This document shows, piece by piece, positions 1 to 5,402 of a stretch of DNA of 29,953 nucleotides. The position numbers and the translations under genes are program-made. The notes below the pieces were generated by a model. That model was not told where the DNA came from, made no database searches, and saw nothing but the letters and a program-made list of their open reading frames with translations. Source of the DNA: a virus; IMG/VR virus record IMGVR_UViG_3300030104_000417, positions 1 to 29,953 of that record; one strand, written 5' to 3'. Positions within the stretch are counted from its first letter, which is position 1, and the number at the start of each line of letters is the position of its first letter.

Positions 1-35
1 CCCCTATGCCCCCTATGCCTACCCCCTATATCCCC
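1..35 (-). repeat. G-run repeat, potential G-quadruplex
   Basis: On the minus strand four runs of four to five G (plus-strand C runs at 1-4, 9-13, 22-26 and 32-35) are separated by 4, 8 and 5 bases. The unit GGCATAGGGG is partly repeated. In such AT-rich DNA this is out of character. It lies in the coding frame of the HTH protein, and at the very edge of the window, so a terminal or assembly effect cannot be excluded. Confidence 0.4.
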
Positions 36-248
36 TTCAGTATAGGTAGTTCCTTTTATAAGTTGGTACATTAATGGTTGAGACACGCTATACTTTCTAG
101 CAAGAGATGATATAGTAATCTTTTGTGTTGAGGTGCTATATTCTTTTCTTATAGCGTCTGCTTCTTCAACAGTAAACTTTCTTCTGGAGTATCCTCCACC
201 TCTACTATCTTTTCTGTCTTCTAATTTTATTTTTCTAATCTTTGGCAT
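1..248 (-). CDS. Helix-turn-helix DNA-binding protein, cut by window edge
   Basis: The frame is open from ATG at 248 to the window edge, giving 82 codons with no stop, so the C-terminus is missing. Residues about 8-24 are strongly basic. The next part reads FTVEEADAIRKEY, then SSLARKYSVSQPLMYQLIKG. That is the helix-turn-helix pattern (a run of charged residues, then L-A-x-x-Y-x-V-S and I-x-x-G) found in small phage DNA-binding proteins and in the specificity domain of many HNH homing endonucleases. The last visible codons are encoded by a G-rich repeat and look atypical (GDIGGRHRGHR). It starts four bases after the upstream stop, so it is probably in the same operon. It could be a free regulator or the front of an HNH nuclease; the missing part would decide. 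Confidence 0.6.
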   Translation of the reverse strand, partial: MPKIRKIKLEDRKDSRGGGYSRRKFTVEEADAIRKEYSTSTQKITISSLARKYSVSQPLMYQLIKGTTYTEGDIGGRHRGHR

Positions 249-251
249 AAT

Positions 252-509
252 CTAATATTCATCTGGAAACCTGTCGTTAGTTTCTCCATATTGATTTTCA
301 ATTTCAATATTTAAAAACTTAACCTCAACATCTTCAGGTTTTTTCCTGTTAACATAACATATTCTATTTATTGTGTCCTTATCGTTTTCAATTTCTTCTA
401 AGTTGGAAGTCAATACAAAAGTATCTAATGTTCCTTTCTTACCTCTTCTTACCGCTTTCTTGCTTTTTATTTCATAGGTAATAAACACTCTGAAGATTGG
501 CTTTTTCAT
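252..509 (-). CDS. Hypothetical early protein, 85 aa
   Basis: I do not recognise a family. The 85-residue product starts with a beta-like stretch (FRVFITYEI), continues with a basic patch (KSKKAVRRGKKG), then alternates charged helix and strand-like segments, ending acidic. No signal peptide, membrane segment or cysteine pair is visible. ATG at 509 overlaps the TGA of the upstream gene as ATGA, a sign of translational coupling, and the stop lies three bases before the next start. Position in the early block suggests a small accessory protein acting in the cytoplasm; no function can be assigned. Confidence 0.7.
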   Translation of the reverse strand: MKKPIFRVFITYEIKSKKAVRRGKKGTLDTFVLTSNLEEIENDKDTINRICYVNRKKPEDVEVKFLNIEIENQYGETNDRFPDEY

Positions 510-904
510 TTTTCCATTGACATTTTTAATAGTAATAGATAGCCAATAATATCATCAACAGTATCTTCAGTCTTATCGTTAATACCTTTATTCTTAATCC
601 TAGATAGTTTATCATCTAACCTAGCACATATAGCCTCAGTTGAATCTAATTTGCTAAATATGTTTGGTGGGTTCAAGGCAGTATTTCCATACGCTGAGTT
701 TTTCTCCTTCAATAGTTTTACTATTTTTTCTGACACTTTATCTAAGTGCCAATTAAAATTATATATAGTTTTTTTTGTCATTTCTATTTCTTCTTTACTA
801 ATAAACATTTTAGGGTTTATTTTTGATTTATTATCTTCAAAAGTAGTAGATGGAGTCCATCCGTTTCTCCCAACTTCGTAATAATATTTATTATGGCTAG
901 TCAT
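506..904 (-). CDS. DUF1599/nucleotide-modification-associated domain 1-like protein
   Basis: The C-terminal 70 residues show the pattern I associate with the Nmad1 (DUF1599) family: K68-x-x-A-Y72-G73-N74, then R95-L-D-D-K99-L-x-R102, then E113-D-x-x-D117-D118-x-x-G-Y122. Family members are small all-helical phage proteins linked by association to modified-nucleotide metabolism, and the paired acidic residues resemble those of MazG-type all-alpha NTP pyrophosphatases, where they bind magnesium. The first 45 residues are less conserved-looking and may be a separate extension. The start overlaps the end of the upstream small membrane gene by eight bases and its stop overlaps the next start. The family call rests on recognition of the residue pattern only; no substrate can be named, and no base-modification gene is visible in the window. 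Confidence 0.55.
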   Translation of the reverse strand: MTSHNKYYYEVGRNGWTPSTTFEDNKSKINPKMFISKEEIEMTKKTIYNFNWHLDKVSEKIVKLLKEKNSAYGNTALNPPNIFSKLDSTEAICARLDDKLSRIKNKGINDKTEDTVDDIIGYLLLLKMSMEK

Positions 905-1076
905 TATCTTCTTCTATTTTTAATTTATAATTTTTTTTAAATAATTCTAATGTATTATTTTTATTTTTTCTAAATATCAATCCCTTAATTACATTAAAAA
1001 CAGTTATAATTATCGCTATAGGAAGTATTATAACAAAAAAAATCCACTTAACTATTTTTTTTAAAATATTTTTCAT
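897..1076 (-). CDS. Small membrane protein, 59 aa
   Basis: ATG at 1076 overlaps the TAA of the upstream gene (TAATG) and the TAG stop is at 897-899. The product begins with a short basic stretch (MKNILKKIVK), then one hydrophobic helix of about 20 residues (WIFFVIILPIAIIITVF), then a basic and finally acidic cytoplasmic-type tail (ending EEDND). This is the shape of a single-pass inner-membrane protein. It is the last of a chain of coupled tiny hydrophobic genes. No family is recognised; membrane-acting accessory roles such as superinfection exclusion are possible but unsupported. Confidence 0.6.
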   Translation of the reverse strand: MKNILKKIVKWIFFVIILPIAIIITVFNVIKGLIFRKNKNNTLELFKKNYKLKIEEDND

Positions 1077-1210
1077 TATTTGTTGTTTTTTTTATCAAAT
1101 TTTTTTAAGTTTTCTTCAATATTATTTTCGTCCATAAATTTAGTGCAGAAAATCGCCTCTAATATACAAAGTATTATTATTATTCCCCAAATCATTGTTA
1201 ATATCTTCAT
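1076..1210 (-). CDS. Small membrane protein, 44 aa
   Basis: I choose ATG at 1210 because it overlaps the TGA of the 20-codon reading frame upstream as ATGA. A longer version from GTG at 1261 would add 17 polar residues. The product has one hydrophobic helix near the N-terminus (ILTMIWGIIIILCILEAIFC) and an acidic-then-basic soluble tail. The stop overlaps the next start as TAATG. It looks like a single-pass membrane protein of unknown role. Confidence 0.5.
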   Translation of the reverse strand: MKILTMIWGIIIILCILEAIFCTKFMDENNIEENLKKFDKKNNK

Positions 1211-1269
1211 TCTCTTATTTTTCTTATTAGCCACATCACAATGGCTGTTATTATTACCCACCCTATCAT
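1207..1269 (-). CDS. Possible 20-residue hydrophobic peptide
   Basis: ATG at 1269 overlaps the TGA of the upstream gene (ATGA, 1269-1266) and its own TGA overlaps the next ATG in the same way (1210-1207). The peptide, MIGWVIITAIVMWLIRKIRE, is a hydrophobic segment with a basic end, like a mini membrane peptide. Overlaps at both ends are unlikely by chance, but the frame is very short and could serve only to re-initiate translation of the next gene. It overlaps the alternative GTG-started form of that gene. Confidence 0.35.
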   Translation of the reverse strand: MIGWVIITAIVMWLIRKIRE

Positions 1270-1634
1270 GTTAGTAGTTTTGGTTCAGGTCTGTAATGCA
1301 GAACTGATTTAGGGTTTTCTCCTCTATCAACTTTTGCTCTAGCATCCCATATTAAATCTTTATGCTTTCTTAGCCATTTCATGTATGTTGGCACATTAAG
1401 ATGTATAAAATCTCCGCTTATCTGACTTCTTACTCCTAAATTAAATGCGTTTTGAGCATCTTCAAAGTAAAAATTCTTATAGGTTTTGGCTAAATCGTCT
1501 GCTAAACTTTGAGACATAATCATTATTGTATCTTCTTCAATATTGTTTTGACCTAACTCTATATAAGTTTTACTAATTAAATCTACTGATCCCATCAATA
1601 GTTCTTCTTTTGTCATTGTTTTAATCTGTCTCAT
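1266..1634 (-). CDS. Conserved-looking helical protein, possible replisome accessory
   Basis: The 122-residue product is mostly helical. The middle reads LADDLAKTYKNFYFEDAQNAF, then LGVRSQISGDFIHLNV and KWLRKHKDL. A similar layout (short helices, a G-x-R/K-G-x-F turn, L-N-V, then a W-L helix) occurs, as I recall, in small proteins next to DnaD-like or O-like initiators in Bacteroidota phages and prophages. ATG at 1634 overlaps the TAA of the initiator gene (TAATG), so the two are translationally coupled. Neighbourhood suggests a replication accessory such as a helicase loader, but no AAA+ Walker motifs are present and this is inference. It has no cysteines or membrane segments. Confidence 0.55.
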   Translation of the reverse strand: MRQIKTMTKEELLMGSVDLISKTYIELGQNNIEEDTIMIMSQSLADDLAKTYKNFYFEDAQNAFNLGVRSQISGDFIHLNVPTYMKWLRKHKDLIWDARAKVDRGENPKSVLHYRPEPKLLT

Positions 1635-2275
1635 TAGTTAAATTGTTTTCTTAGTTTTTCTTTTACATTCATATTCTTTTGCAAATGAGAATGTATCTTA
1701 CTCATACTGTTATTGTTTTTAGTTTGTCTTTTTTCCCAAGTCCTTACACAAGCCTTCCACGCTTTCATTTTGTTTTTACCTATTTTCCAGTCTTTACTTT
1801 CATAAAAATCGTAAAAAGTTTCTGCATCTATATTATTCTTTCTTTCAGTACAATACTCAGCAATTTCATTAATAGTTGGTTTTTTAAAACGCCCTTTATT
1901 ATTACTATCTGTAAGATTAATATTAATACTTGTATTATTATCCTTAAACTTTTCTTTAATACCCCCCTTGTCGTTTTCTTTAATACCCCCTTTAAGAATA
2001 CTTAAATACCTCCTATCAATTTCTTTAGTACCTCCTTTATATGTATAACTAGATGATACATAGCCATTTATAATTAACTCTTTAATCCATTTAGAAATCG
2101 TTACTATACTCTTTCCATAAAGATTAGAAAAGTATTTGTTAGTTGCAAAGCACTCACCATTCATATTTAGTAGTGCGGTTATTTCAGCATATAAAAGTTT
2201 AGCATTAGCAGTTAGATTTTTATCATATCTAACCTCAGCACTTATTATAGCATAGTAGTTTGGTTGTTGTTTCAT
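1634..2275 (-). CDS. Replication initiator-like protein with N-terminal winged helix
   Basis: Residues 1-80 read like the replication-protein-O/HTH_36 domain: YYAIISAEVRYDKNLTANAK, then LLYAEITALLNMNGECFATN and a second helix (VTISKWIKELIINGYV). This winged helix is common in phage initiators and DnaD/DnaT-like replisome organisers. Residues about 85-125 are a low-complexity linker with repeated KGGxKE peptides, encoded by the spaced DNA repeats listed separately. The C-terminal 80 residues (AETFYDFYESKDWKIGKNKM, a W-rich helix) resemble the C-terminal domain of DnaD/O-like proteins that contact helicase or loader. Expected role: bind the phage origin and recruit host helicase. It is coupled to the gene downstream (TAATG) and lies four bases after the nuclease stop. 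Confidence 0.7.
   Translation of the reverse strand: MKQQPNYYAIISAEVRYDKNLTANAKLLYAEITALLNMNGECFATNKYFSNLYGKSIVTISKWIKELIINGYVSSSYTYKGGTKEIDRRYLSILKGGIKENDKGGIKEKFKDNNTSININLTDSNNKGRFKKPTINEIAEYCTERKNNIDAETFYDFYESKDWKIGKNKMKAWKACVRTWEKRQTKNNNSMSKIHSHLQKNMNVKEKLRKQFN
1901..2035 (-). other. Candidate replication origin inside the initiator gene
   Basis: Four copies of a 12-base word lie at 1955-1966, 1979-1990, 2002-2013 and 2024-2035 (plus strand TTTAATACCCCC twice, then TTAAATACCTCC and TTTAGTACCTCC). Starts are 24, 23 and 22 bases apart, about two helical turns, so all copies face the same side of the DNA. Copy three is read in a different coding frame from the others (it encodes RRYL, the others GGIKE or GGTKE), so protein repeats do not explain it. 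A very AT-rich stretch at about 1901-1954 lies beside the array and could be the unwinding element. The layout copies that of lambdoid O genes, where four iterons and an AT-rich region sit inside the initiator gene. Function is inferred. Confidence 0.5.
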
Positions 2276-2278
2276 TGT

Positions 2279-2788
2279 TTAGTTGTGTTTTTGTATTTTT
2301 AGTTCATAGCATTTAGTATAAGTTGACATTACCACATCCCAATCATTAACATCCTCATACTTATACCAGCAAAATCTTGCGTATAAAGCGTTGAGAGGCT
2401 GAATGAATAGATAGTGCGTAACTTTTTTATTAGGGTTGTTATGGGCTTTATAATTAACTCTAAGCGTATCTCCTTTGCTTTTAACTCCCTTAACATCTAT
2501 ATAATTTAATTCATCAATACCCTGCATGATTATATCAGCATCAACCACAGGTCTTGTTTCAATTAAGGGTGCTGCTTCATAGAAAACTCCTCTATTGTTA
2601 TCCAATATATGCCTAGCCACTAATTCTGCAAATATCCCTAAACTTTGTATAGAGTGTTCTTGACTACCTCTATACTTCTCTGTGTCTTTATTATACACAT
2701 CTGCAGACAGCATACTTCTTACCTTAGCAAGTTCATCAGATAGTTTGATGAAAGTGCTAGGATAAGTAGTTGTTTTCCATTTAATCAT
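2279..2788 (-). CDS. PD-(D/E)XK-fold nuclease
   Basis: The 169-residue protein shows the core of a PD-(D/E)XK nuclease: an acidic helix GIFAELVARHI with E55, a strand with D83 and D85 (VVDADIIMQG), and D98-V-K100 in the strand NYIDVKG, followed by a possible N113-Y-K. The spacing of 12 residues between D85 and D98 is usual for the family. Such phage enzymes act as recombination exonucleases, junction resolvases or host-DNA nucleases. The neighbours (mini SSB-like protein upstream by a TAATG overlap, initiator downstream) favour a role in DNA replication or recombination. Most of the remainder is beta/alpha and shows no extra domain. Exact activity cannot be read from sequence. Confidence 0.6.
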   Translation of the reverse strand: MIKWKTTTYPSTFIKLSDELAKVRSMLSADVYNKDTEKYRGSQEHSIQSLGIFAELVARHILDNNRGVFYEAAPLIETRPVVDADIIMQGIDELNYIDVKGVKSKGDTLRVNYKAHNNPNKKVTHYLFIQPLNALYARFCWYKYEDVNDWDVVMSTYTKCYELKIQKHN

Positions 2789-3063
2789 TAGAATGGTAAA
2801 TCATCATCACCAGTTGTAGATTTAATTTTTTTAGCAGAAGTTTTATTTTCTGTTGGTGGCTCATAATCATTTACATAAGAGTAATGAGTAGCACCTTTTT
2901 CAGATGGTTCTCTTCTTTCTGCAATCACCATAGAAACCCAACCATTCTTTGAGTTTTCTTGTAGTGCATCCATTTTAAAGTTTGCAACCATCATTGACCC
3001 AAACTTTGTTTCAATGTTTTTAATGCTACTAGGCAAGTAGACTTTCTCTTTCTTTTCTTTCAT
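2788..3063 (-). CDS. Mini single-stranded DNA-binding-like protein with DDDLPF tail
   Basis: The product is only 91 residues, against 110-180 for normal SSB. It ends in G-DDDLPF, the acidic tip by which bacterial SSBs contact partner proteins; DDLPF endings are typical of Bacteroidota SSB. A flexible lysine/threonine linker (about 68-85) precedes the tip. Residues 8-65 contain short strand-like segments (KVYLPSSIKNIETKFGSMMV, then WVSMVIAERREP) with W42 and several aromatics that could form a reduced OB-like fold. Likely role: coat ssDNA and recruit host replication and repair proteins through the tip. The start overlaps the end of the DnaA-domain gene by 35 bases, and the stop overlaps the nuclease start. 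Binding activity is inferred from the tail and context. Confidence 0.6.
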   Translation of the reverse strand: MKEKKEKVYLPSSIKNIETKFGSMMVANFKMDALQENSKNGWVSMVIAERREPSEKGATHYSYVNDYEPPTENKTSAKKIKSTTGDDDLPF

Positions 3064-3466
3064 ACTTTAATTTATTTAGTTTATATAATTTGGTTAATGT
3101 GTTTTTAATTGTTTTTAACTGATCTTCTAAATCTCTTATCTCTTCATCTAATTCAACTTCAATAATTTTATTCTCAACTCTATTAAAATTTTGTTTTTCT
3201 ATTTCGTAAGTTTCGTATTCAAATTTAAACTGCTCATGATGATGTATTATAGAGGCATGATGTAAGTTGGTAATCTTTCCAATACTTTTCAAGGTCATAT
3301 CAAACACCTCTCTTAATATGTAAATGTATAATCTTTTAGCCTGAATAATGTTTCTTTTTCTATTTCCTAAAAACATTCTTTCTTTGTCAACATCATATAT
3401 TTCACATATTTCATTTACTATTAAATCGTTATAATAGTCGCTAAATTTTACTCTTCTTCTTTTCAT
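3029..3466 (-). CDS. Stand-alone DnaA domain IV-like DNA-binding protein
   Basis: Residues about 12-80 match the DnaA C-terminal (domain IV) plan: VNEICEIYDVDKERMFLGNR, then KRNIIQAKRLYIYILREVF and SIGKITNLHHASIIHHHEQF. The last part corresponds to the DnaA signature around D-H-T/S-T-V-x-H that reads the DnaA box. No Walker A or B motif exists, so the AAA+ motor is absent. Residues 85-145 form a charged coiled coil (EIRDLEDQLKTIKNTLTKLY) that may give dimers. It probably binds DnaA-box-like sites at phage or host origins, or acts as a transcription regulator. The gene follows a 114-base leader containing large inverted repeats. It overlaps the mini SSB gene downstream, placing it in the replication cluster. 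Confidence 0.65.
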   Translation of the reverse strand: MKRRRVKFSDYYNDLIVNEICEIYDVDKERMFLGNRKRNIIQAKRLYIYILREVFDMTLKSIGKITNLHHASIIHHHEQFKFEYETYEIEKQNFNRVENKIIEVELDEEIRDLEDQLKTIKNTLTKLYKLNKLKYERKERESLLA

Positions 3467-3490
3467 TTTATTTTATTTTTTTTTGTTAAT

Positions 3491-3577
3491 AAACTACACA
3501 GGCAGAGGAACATAATCGCCACAAAGTATAACCGCAGAGTTATTAAATAATTGATTATAACTCTGCCTGTATAGTTT
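3491..3577 (-). promoter_or_regulatory. Overlapping inverted repeats forming mutually exclusive RNA hairpins
   Basis: The 114-base gap between the HTH gene and the DnaA-domain gene contains two nested inverted repeats. The long one pairs AAACTACACAGGCAGAG (3491-3507) with CTCTGCCTGTATAGTTT (3561-3577); in the minus-strand RNA all 17 pairs form, one as G-U. The short one pairs GCAGAGTTAT (3534-3543) with ATAACTCTGC (3557-3566), a perfect 10-base stem with a 13-base loop. Both use bases 3561-3566, so only one can form at a time. The layout resembles an attenuator or a protein- or RNA-responsive switch in the leader of the DnaA-domain gene. Neither hairpin is followed by a clear U-run. It could equally be a DNA operator for the HTH protein next door. 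Confidence 0.5.
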
Positions 3578-3580
3578 AAA

Positions 3581-3823
3581 TTAATTTATATCGTACACAA
3601 TAGTATCAATGATGTCTTGTATGTTTAGACCAATAAAGTCTGCTAATCTTTTAGCGTGTATAAACCTCATATTAGTTGGCGTTTCTATAAACTTCTTGCT
3701 TGTAAGATAGTTAACTTCTAGCACTTTACAAAGCCTTAGATTAGATATTCCATATATTCTAAGTAAAGCCTCAAATTCATTTCTAGACTTTCTGATCTTG
3801 TCTAAAGAGTATTTATTTGTCAT
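3581..3823 (-). CDS. Small Cro/C1-type helix-turn-helix regulator
   Basis: The 80-residue product is a single small helical domain. Its pattern (FEALLRIYGISNLRLCKVLE, then KKFIETPTNMRFIHAKRLAD and FIGLNIQDIIDTI) matches the five-helix XRE/Cro fold: helix two begins with ISNLRLCKVL, and the recognition helix would lie around VNYLTSKKFI. The final helix with FIGLNIQDII is typical of XRE proteins. Its start overlaps the upstream gene by 11 bases. It lies immediately before the inverted-repeat leader and about 1.6 kb from the palindrome next to the early promoter, both plausible targets. It probably regulates phage transcription; whether it is a repressor or a timing factor is unknown. Confidence 0.6.
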   Translation of the reverse strand: MTNKYSLDKIRKSRNEFEALLRIYGISNLRLCKVLEVNYLTSKKFIETPTNMRFIHAKRLADFIGLNIQDIIDTIVYDIN

Positions 3824-4010
3824 CTCTTAGTAAGTTGTTTTTTATTTTTGTTTTCTCTACTTTGAATTTGTTTTTACCTAAGTGATAAAAATCTACTAAC
3901 TGATTTTTGTTTAAAATCTTCATTATACCATCTTCAATCACCTCCCCTAATATTTCTTTTTTATTCCATACTATATAAGAGTGAGGTTTAATAAAATGAT
4001 CATAAATCAT
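3813..4010 (-). CDS. Hypothetical early protein, 65 aa
   Basis: I choose ATG at 4010, which overlaps the upstream stop by 11 bases; a longer frame from 4070 would overlap it by 71 bases. The product is a small alpha/beta protein with a beta-like start (HSYIVWNKKEILGEVIEDGI) and a basic end (KVEKTKIKNNLL). No family is recognised. It shares a translationally coupled chain with the HTH regulator downstream. It may be a small DNA-associated or regulatory protein, but nothing in it decides that. Confidence 0.5.
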   Translation of the reverse strand: MIYDHFIKPHSYIVWNKKEILGEVIEDGIMKILNKNQLVDFYHLGKNKFKVEKTKIKNNLLRDDK

Positions 4011-4266
4011 TATGTCCAAATACTCCGTCTTTAAACATTTTTTCCCATTGCTTTCTTGTGTCTCTTTCAATTTTGTTCTCGTTTATAAGTTTAATAATTT
4101 CTTCTGCTTCTAGTTCTGATAATTCTTCAATGTTGTTTAAAATATTGTTGACTTGATTTAGTGGTAAACAAGTGTGTTGTATGTTGCTTTCAATGATGAA
4201 CCATTGCGTATCTGTAATAGGCGATGGCTCACCATTGTGCAACTCATCAAACCAACCCTCATTCAT
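4000..4266 (-). CDS. Hypothetical acidic early protein, 88 aa
   Basis: ATG at 4266 overlaps the TAA of the upstream annealing-protein candidate (TAATG). The product is acidic and helical, rich in N, E and I, with an N-terminal MNEGWFDELHNGEPSP segment followed by NQVNNILNNIEELSELEAEE, an amphipathic helix. The C-terminus has KQWEKMFKDGVFG. I recognise no domain. Tight coupling to the upstream gene suggests a partner of that protein, for example a modulator of DNA annealing; this is inference from position only. Confidence 0.6.
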   Translation of the reverse strand: MNEGWFDELHNGEPSPITDTQWFIIESNIQHTCLPLNQVNNILNNIEELSELEAEEIIKLINENKIERDTRKQWEKMFKDGVFGHNDL

Positions 4267-4706
4267 TAATCAACAATCTCATCTTGACCGAATACTCCTT
4301 GCTCATAGAATCCAGCAATTTTAAGAACTACTCTTGACATTGCTCTCTTTTCAGCCATAGCAACAGGAAACTTTTTACCACCTCCCATTAAATTAGCATC
4401 AGAAGCCTCACCAAAACTCATAGCATTTCTAACATCATTTCCAACTTTCATTGTTGCTGCCCCTCTTAAAACGCAATTATTTTTTTCTAAGTCAAGGGTT
4501 ATAACTTCATAAGCAACTGTAATGTTGTTTTTAGATACAATCTTATCAATACCAGTTCTTGTGATAATTACAAAGCCTCTTTTGTCTTTGTATATATCTT
4601 CTTCTGTTAAACCATTTTCTTTGTAAAGCCTTCTTAGTGCTTCTTTTCTTGTTTCAACAACAGGTTCAGGTTGTTTTCTTAATTTTTCTTGCATAGTTTT
4701 TTTCAT
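4266..4706 (-). CDS. Candidate RAD52/ERF-superfamily single-strand annealing protein
   Basis: The 146-residue product has a basic first 30 residues, then a beta-rich part (KRGFVIITRTGIDKIVSKNN and NCVLRGAATMKV) and ends with FPVAMAEKRAMSRVVLKIAG followed by an acidic tail. A helix of the form A-x-A-E-K-R-A-x-x-R-x-x-L-K-x-x-G is a hallmark of RAD52-like annealing proteins such as ERF and Sak, where it follows a beta-hairpin built on G/T-rich strands. Expected role: anneal complementary ssDNA during phage recombination, with the SSB-like protein and the nuclease encoded 1.5-2.5 kb downstream. It lacks the full ERF length (about 200), so it may be a short or divergent form. The gene has the recurrent A-rich leader. 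Family assignment needs a profile search. Confidence 0.4.
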   Translation of the reverse strand: MKKTMQEKLRKQPEPVVETRKEALRRLYKENGLTEEDIYKDKRGFVIITRTGIDKIVSKNNITVAYEVITLDLEKNNCVLRGAATMKVGNDVRNAMSFGEASDANLMGGGKKFPVAMAEKRAMSRVVLKIAGFYEQGVFGQDEIVD

Positions 4707-4716
4707 CTTTTTTTTG

Positions 4717-4736
4717 TTTTTAGTTAATAATTAATT
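4717..4736 (-). promoter_or_regulatory. Recurrent A-rich translation leader
   Basis: On the minus strand AATTAATTATTAACTAAAAA precedes ATG at 4706 by about ten bases and also spans the region just after the upstream stop. Nearly the same word precedes other starts at 5160, 7168, 15216 and the internal start at 15640. There is no Shine-Dalgarno sequence, as is usual in Bacteroidota. Confidence 0.55.
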
Positions 4737-4740
4737 TGTT

Positions 4741-5160
4741 TTAATAATAGTCTTCATTGTAATCATATAAAGCAACCCTTTCATTTGTTTTTAAATCAAA
4801 TTTAAAAAAATAAAAAGTAATATATTCTTTATTGTTATATTGTTTTTTTAATTCTTGAGGAATTTCAAAAACTGCGTTATCTTCATAAGATGGTCTATTT
4901 GGATGTCCTCCAATTATTGAAAAACTATTATTAAATTTTTTACTAAACTCGTGTAGTTTTTCGTGTACTTCATCTTCTGTATCGTGCATTGAAATGTGTG
5001 TATTTAAACTGTCTTTTAAAATGTATTTCTCATTTTGTGTTTTTTGTGTTTTTTGTGTTTTAAAACATTTATTAAAAACATCTTCTGTGTTTTTTATAGA
5101 ATTGTTAAATGCTTCTATTTGTGTTTTTACTAATTCTTCTTTCATTTTTTCTGTGTCCAT
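4741..5160 (-). CDS. Hypothetical early protein with KTQ tandem repeat
   Basis: The 139-residue product is unfamiliar. The first 60 residues are a charged helix with F/K/T/Q repeats (KTQKTQKTQ), encoded by a perfect nine-base triple tandem repeat at 5033-5059. The C-terminal half looks folded, with beta and turn segments (FSIIGGHPNRPSYEDNAVFE) and an aromatic, acidic end (YDYNEDYY). Two histidines occur at HDTEDEVHEKLHEF. No catalytic signature can be named. It is the second gene of the early operon and has the recurrent leader before its ATG. The tandem repeat may vary in length between relatives. Confidence 0.65.
   Translation of the reverse strand: MDTEKMKEELVKTQIEAFNNSIKNTEDVFNKCFKTQKTQKTQNEKYILKDSLNTHISMHDTEDEVHEKLHEFSKKFNNSFSIIGGHPNRPSYEDNAVFEIPQELKKQYNNKEYITFYFFKFDLKTNERVALYDYNEDYY
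5033..5059. repeat. Three tandem copies of a 9-base unit
   Basis: The unit ttttgtgtt occurs three times in a row without a mismatch (5033-5041, 5042-5050, 5051-5059). It is in frame and encodes three KTQ-type tripeptides. The surrounding gene also uses ACACAA-type codons often, so this is probably slippage-generated coding sequence, not a binding site. Confidence 0.7.
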
Positions 5161-5170
5161 TTGTGTATAG

Positions 5171-5189
5171 TTTTTAGTTATTAATTATT
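5171..5189 (-). promoter_or_regulatory. Recurrent A-rich translation leader
   Basis: AATAATTAATAACTAAAAA on the minus strand ends about 11 bases before ATG at 5160 and begins at the stop of the upstream gene. It is a near copy of the leaders at 4717-4736 and 7176-7197. Confidence 0.5.
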
Positions 5190-5376
5190 GTTGTATTAAA
5201 TTATCTGTATTGTCTGTCAATACTAAATAAATTTCTTTTAGTTTTAATTTTAAATCTATAATCTCAAGTTTAAACTTTTTATTTGACTCTCTAAGTATTT
5301 TAACTTCATGATTTTCAATTTCAGGACTAACTATTGTGTCCTTGTTAACATTGTTGGCTGGTGTGTAAGTTTCCAT
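5185..5376 (-). CDS. Hypothetical coiled-coil protein, first gene of early operon
   Basis: The 63-residue product has a polar N-terminus and then one long charged amphipathic helix (NHEVKILRESNKKFKLEIID, LKLKLKEIYLVL) likely to form a coiled coil. I recognise no family. It lies about 20 bases downstream of the expected transcription start of the strong promoter at 5403-5433, so it is the first early gene expressed. Short coiled-coil proteins in this position often serve as adaptors or takeover factors, but that is only a possibility here. Confidence 0.65.
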   Translation of the reverse strand: METYTPANNVNKDTIVSPEIENHEVKILRESNKKFKLEIIDLKLKLKEIYLVLTDNTDNLIQQ

Positions 5377-5402
5377 TTTTTATTTATTTGATTAATATGA
5401 CG

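Noticed and set aside
651-881. Plus-strand open frame with hydrophobic product
   Set aside because: It lies fully inside the DUF1599-like gene on the other strand, has no leader, and its composition is that expected from reading AT-rich coding DNA backwards.
5033-5059. Iteron array
   Set aside because: The nine-base tandem units are exact and in frame, coding for repeated KTQ, which fits replication slippage better than spaced binding sites.
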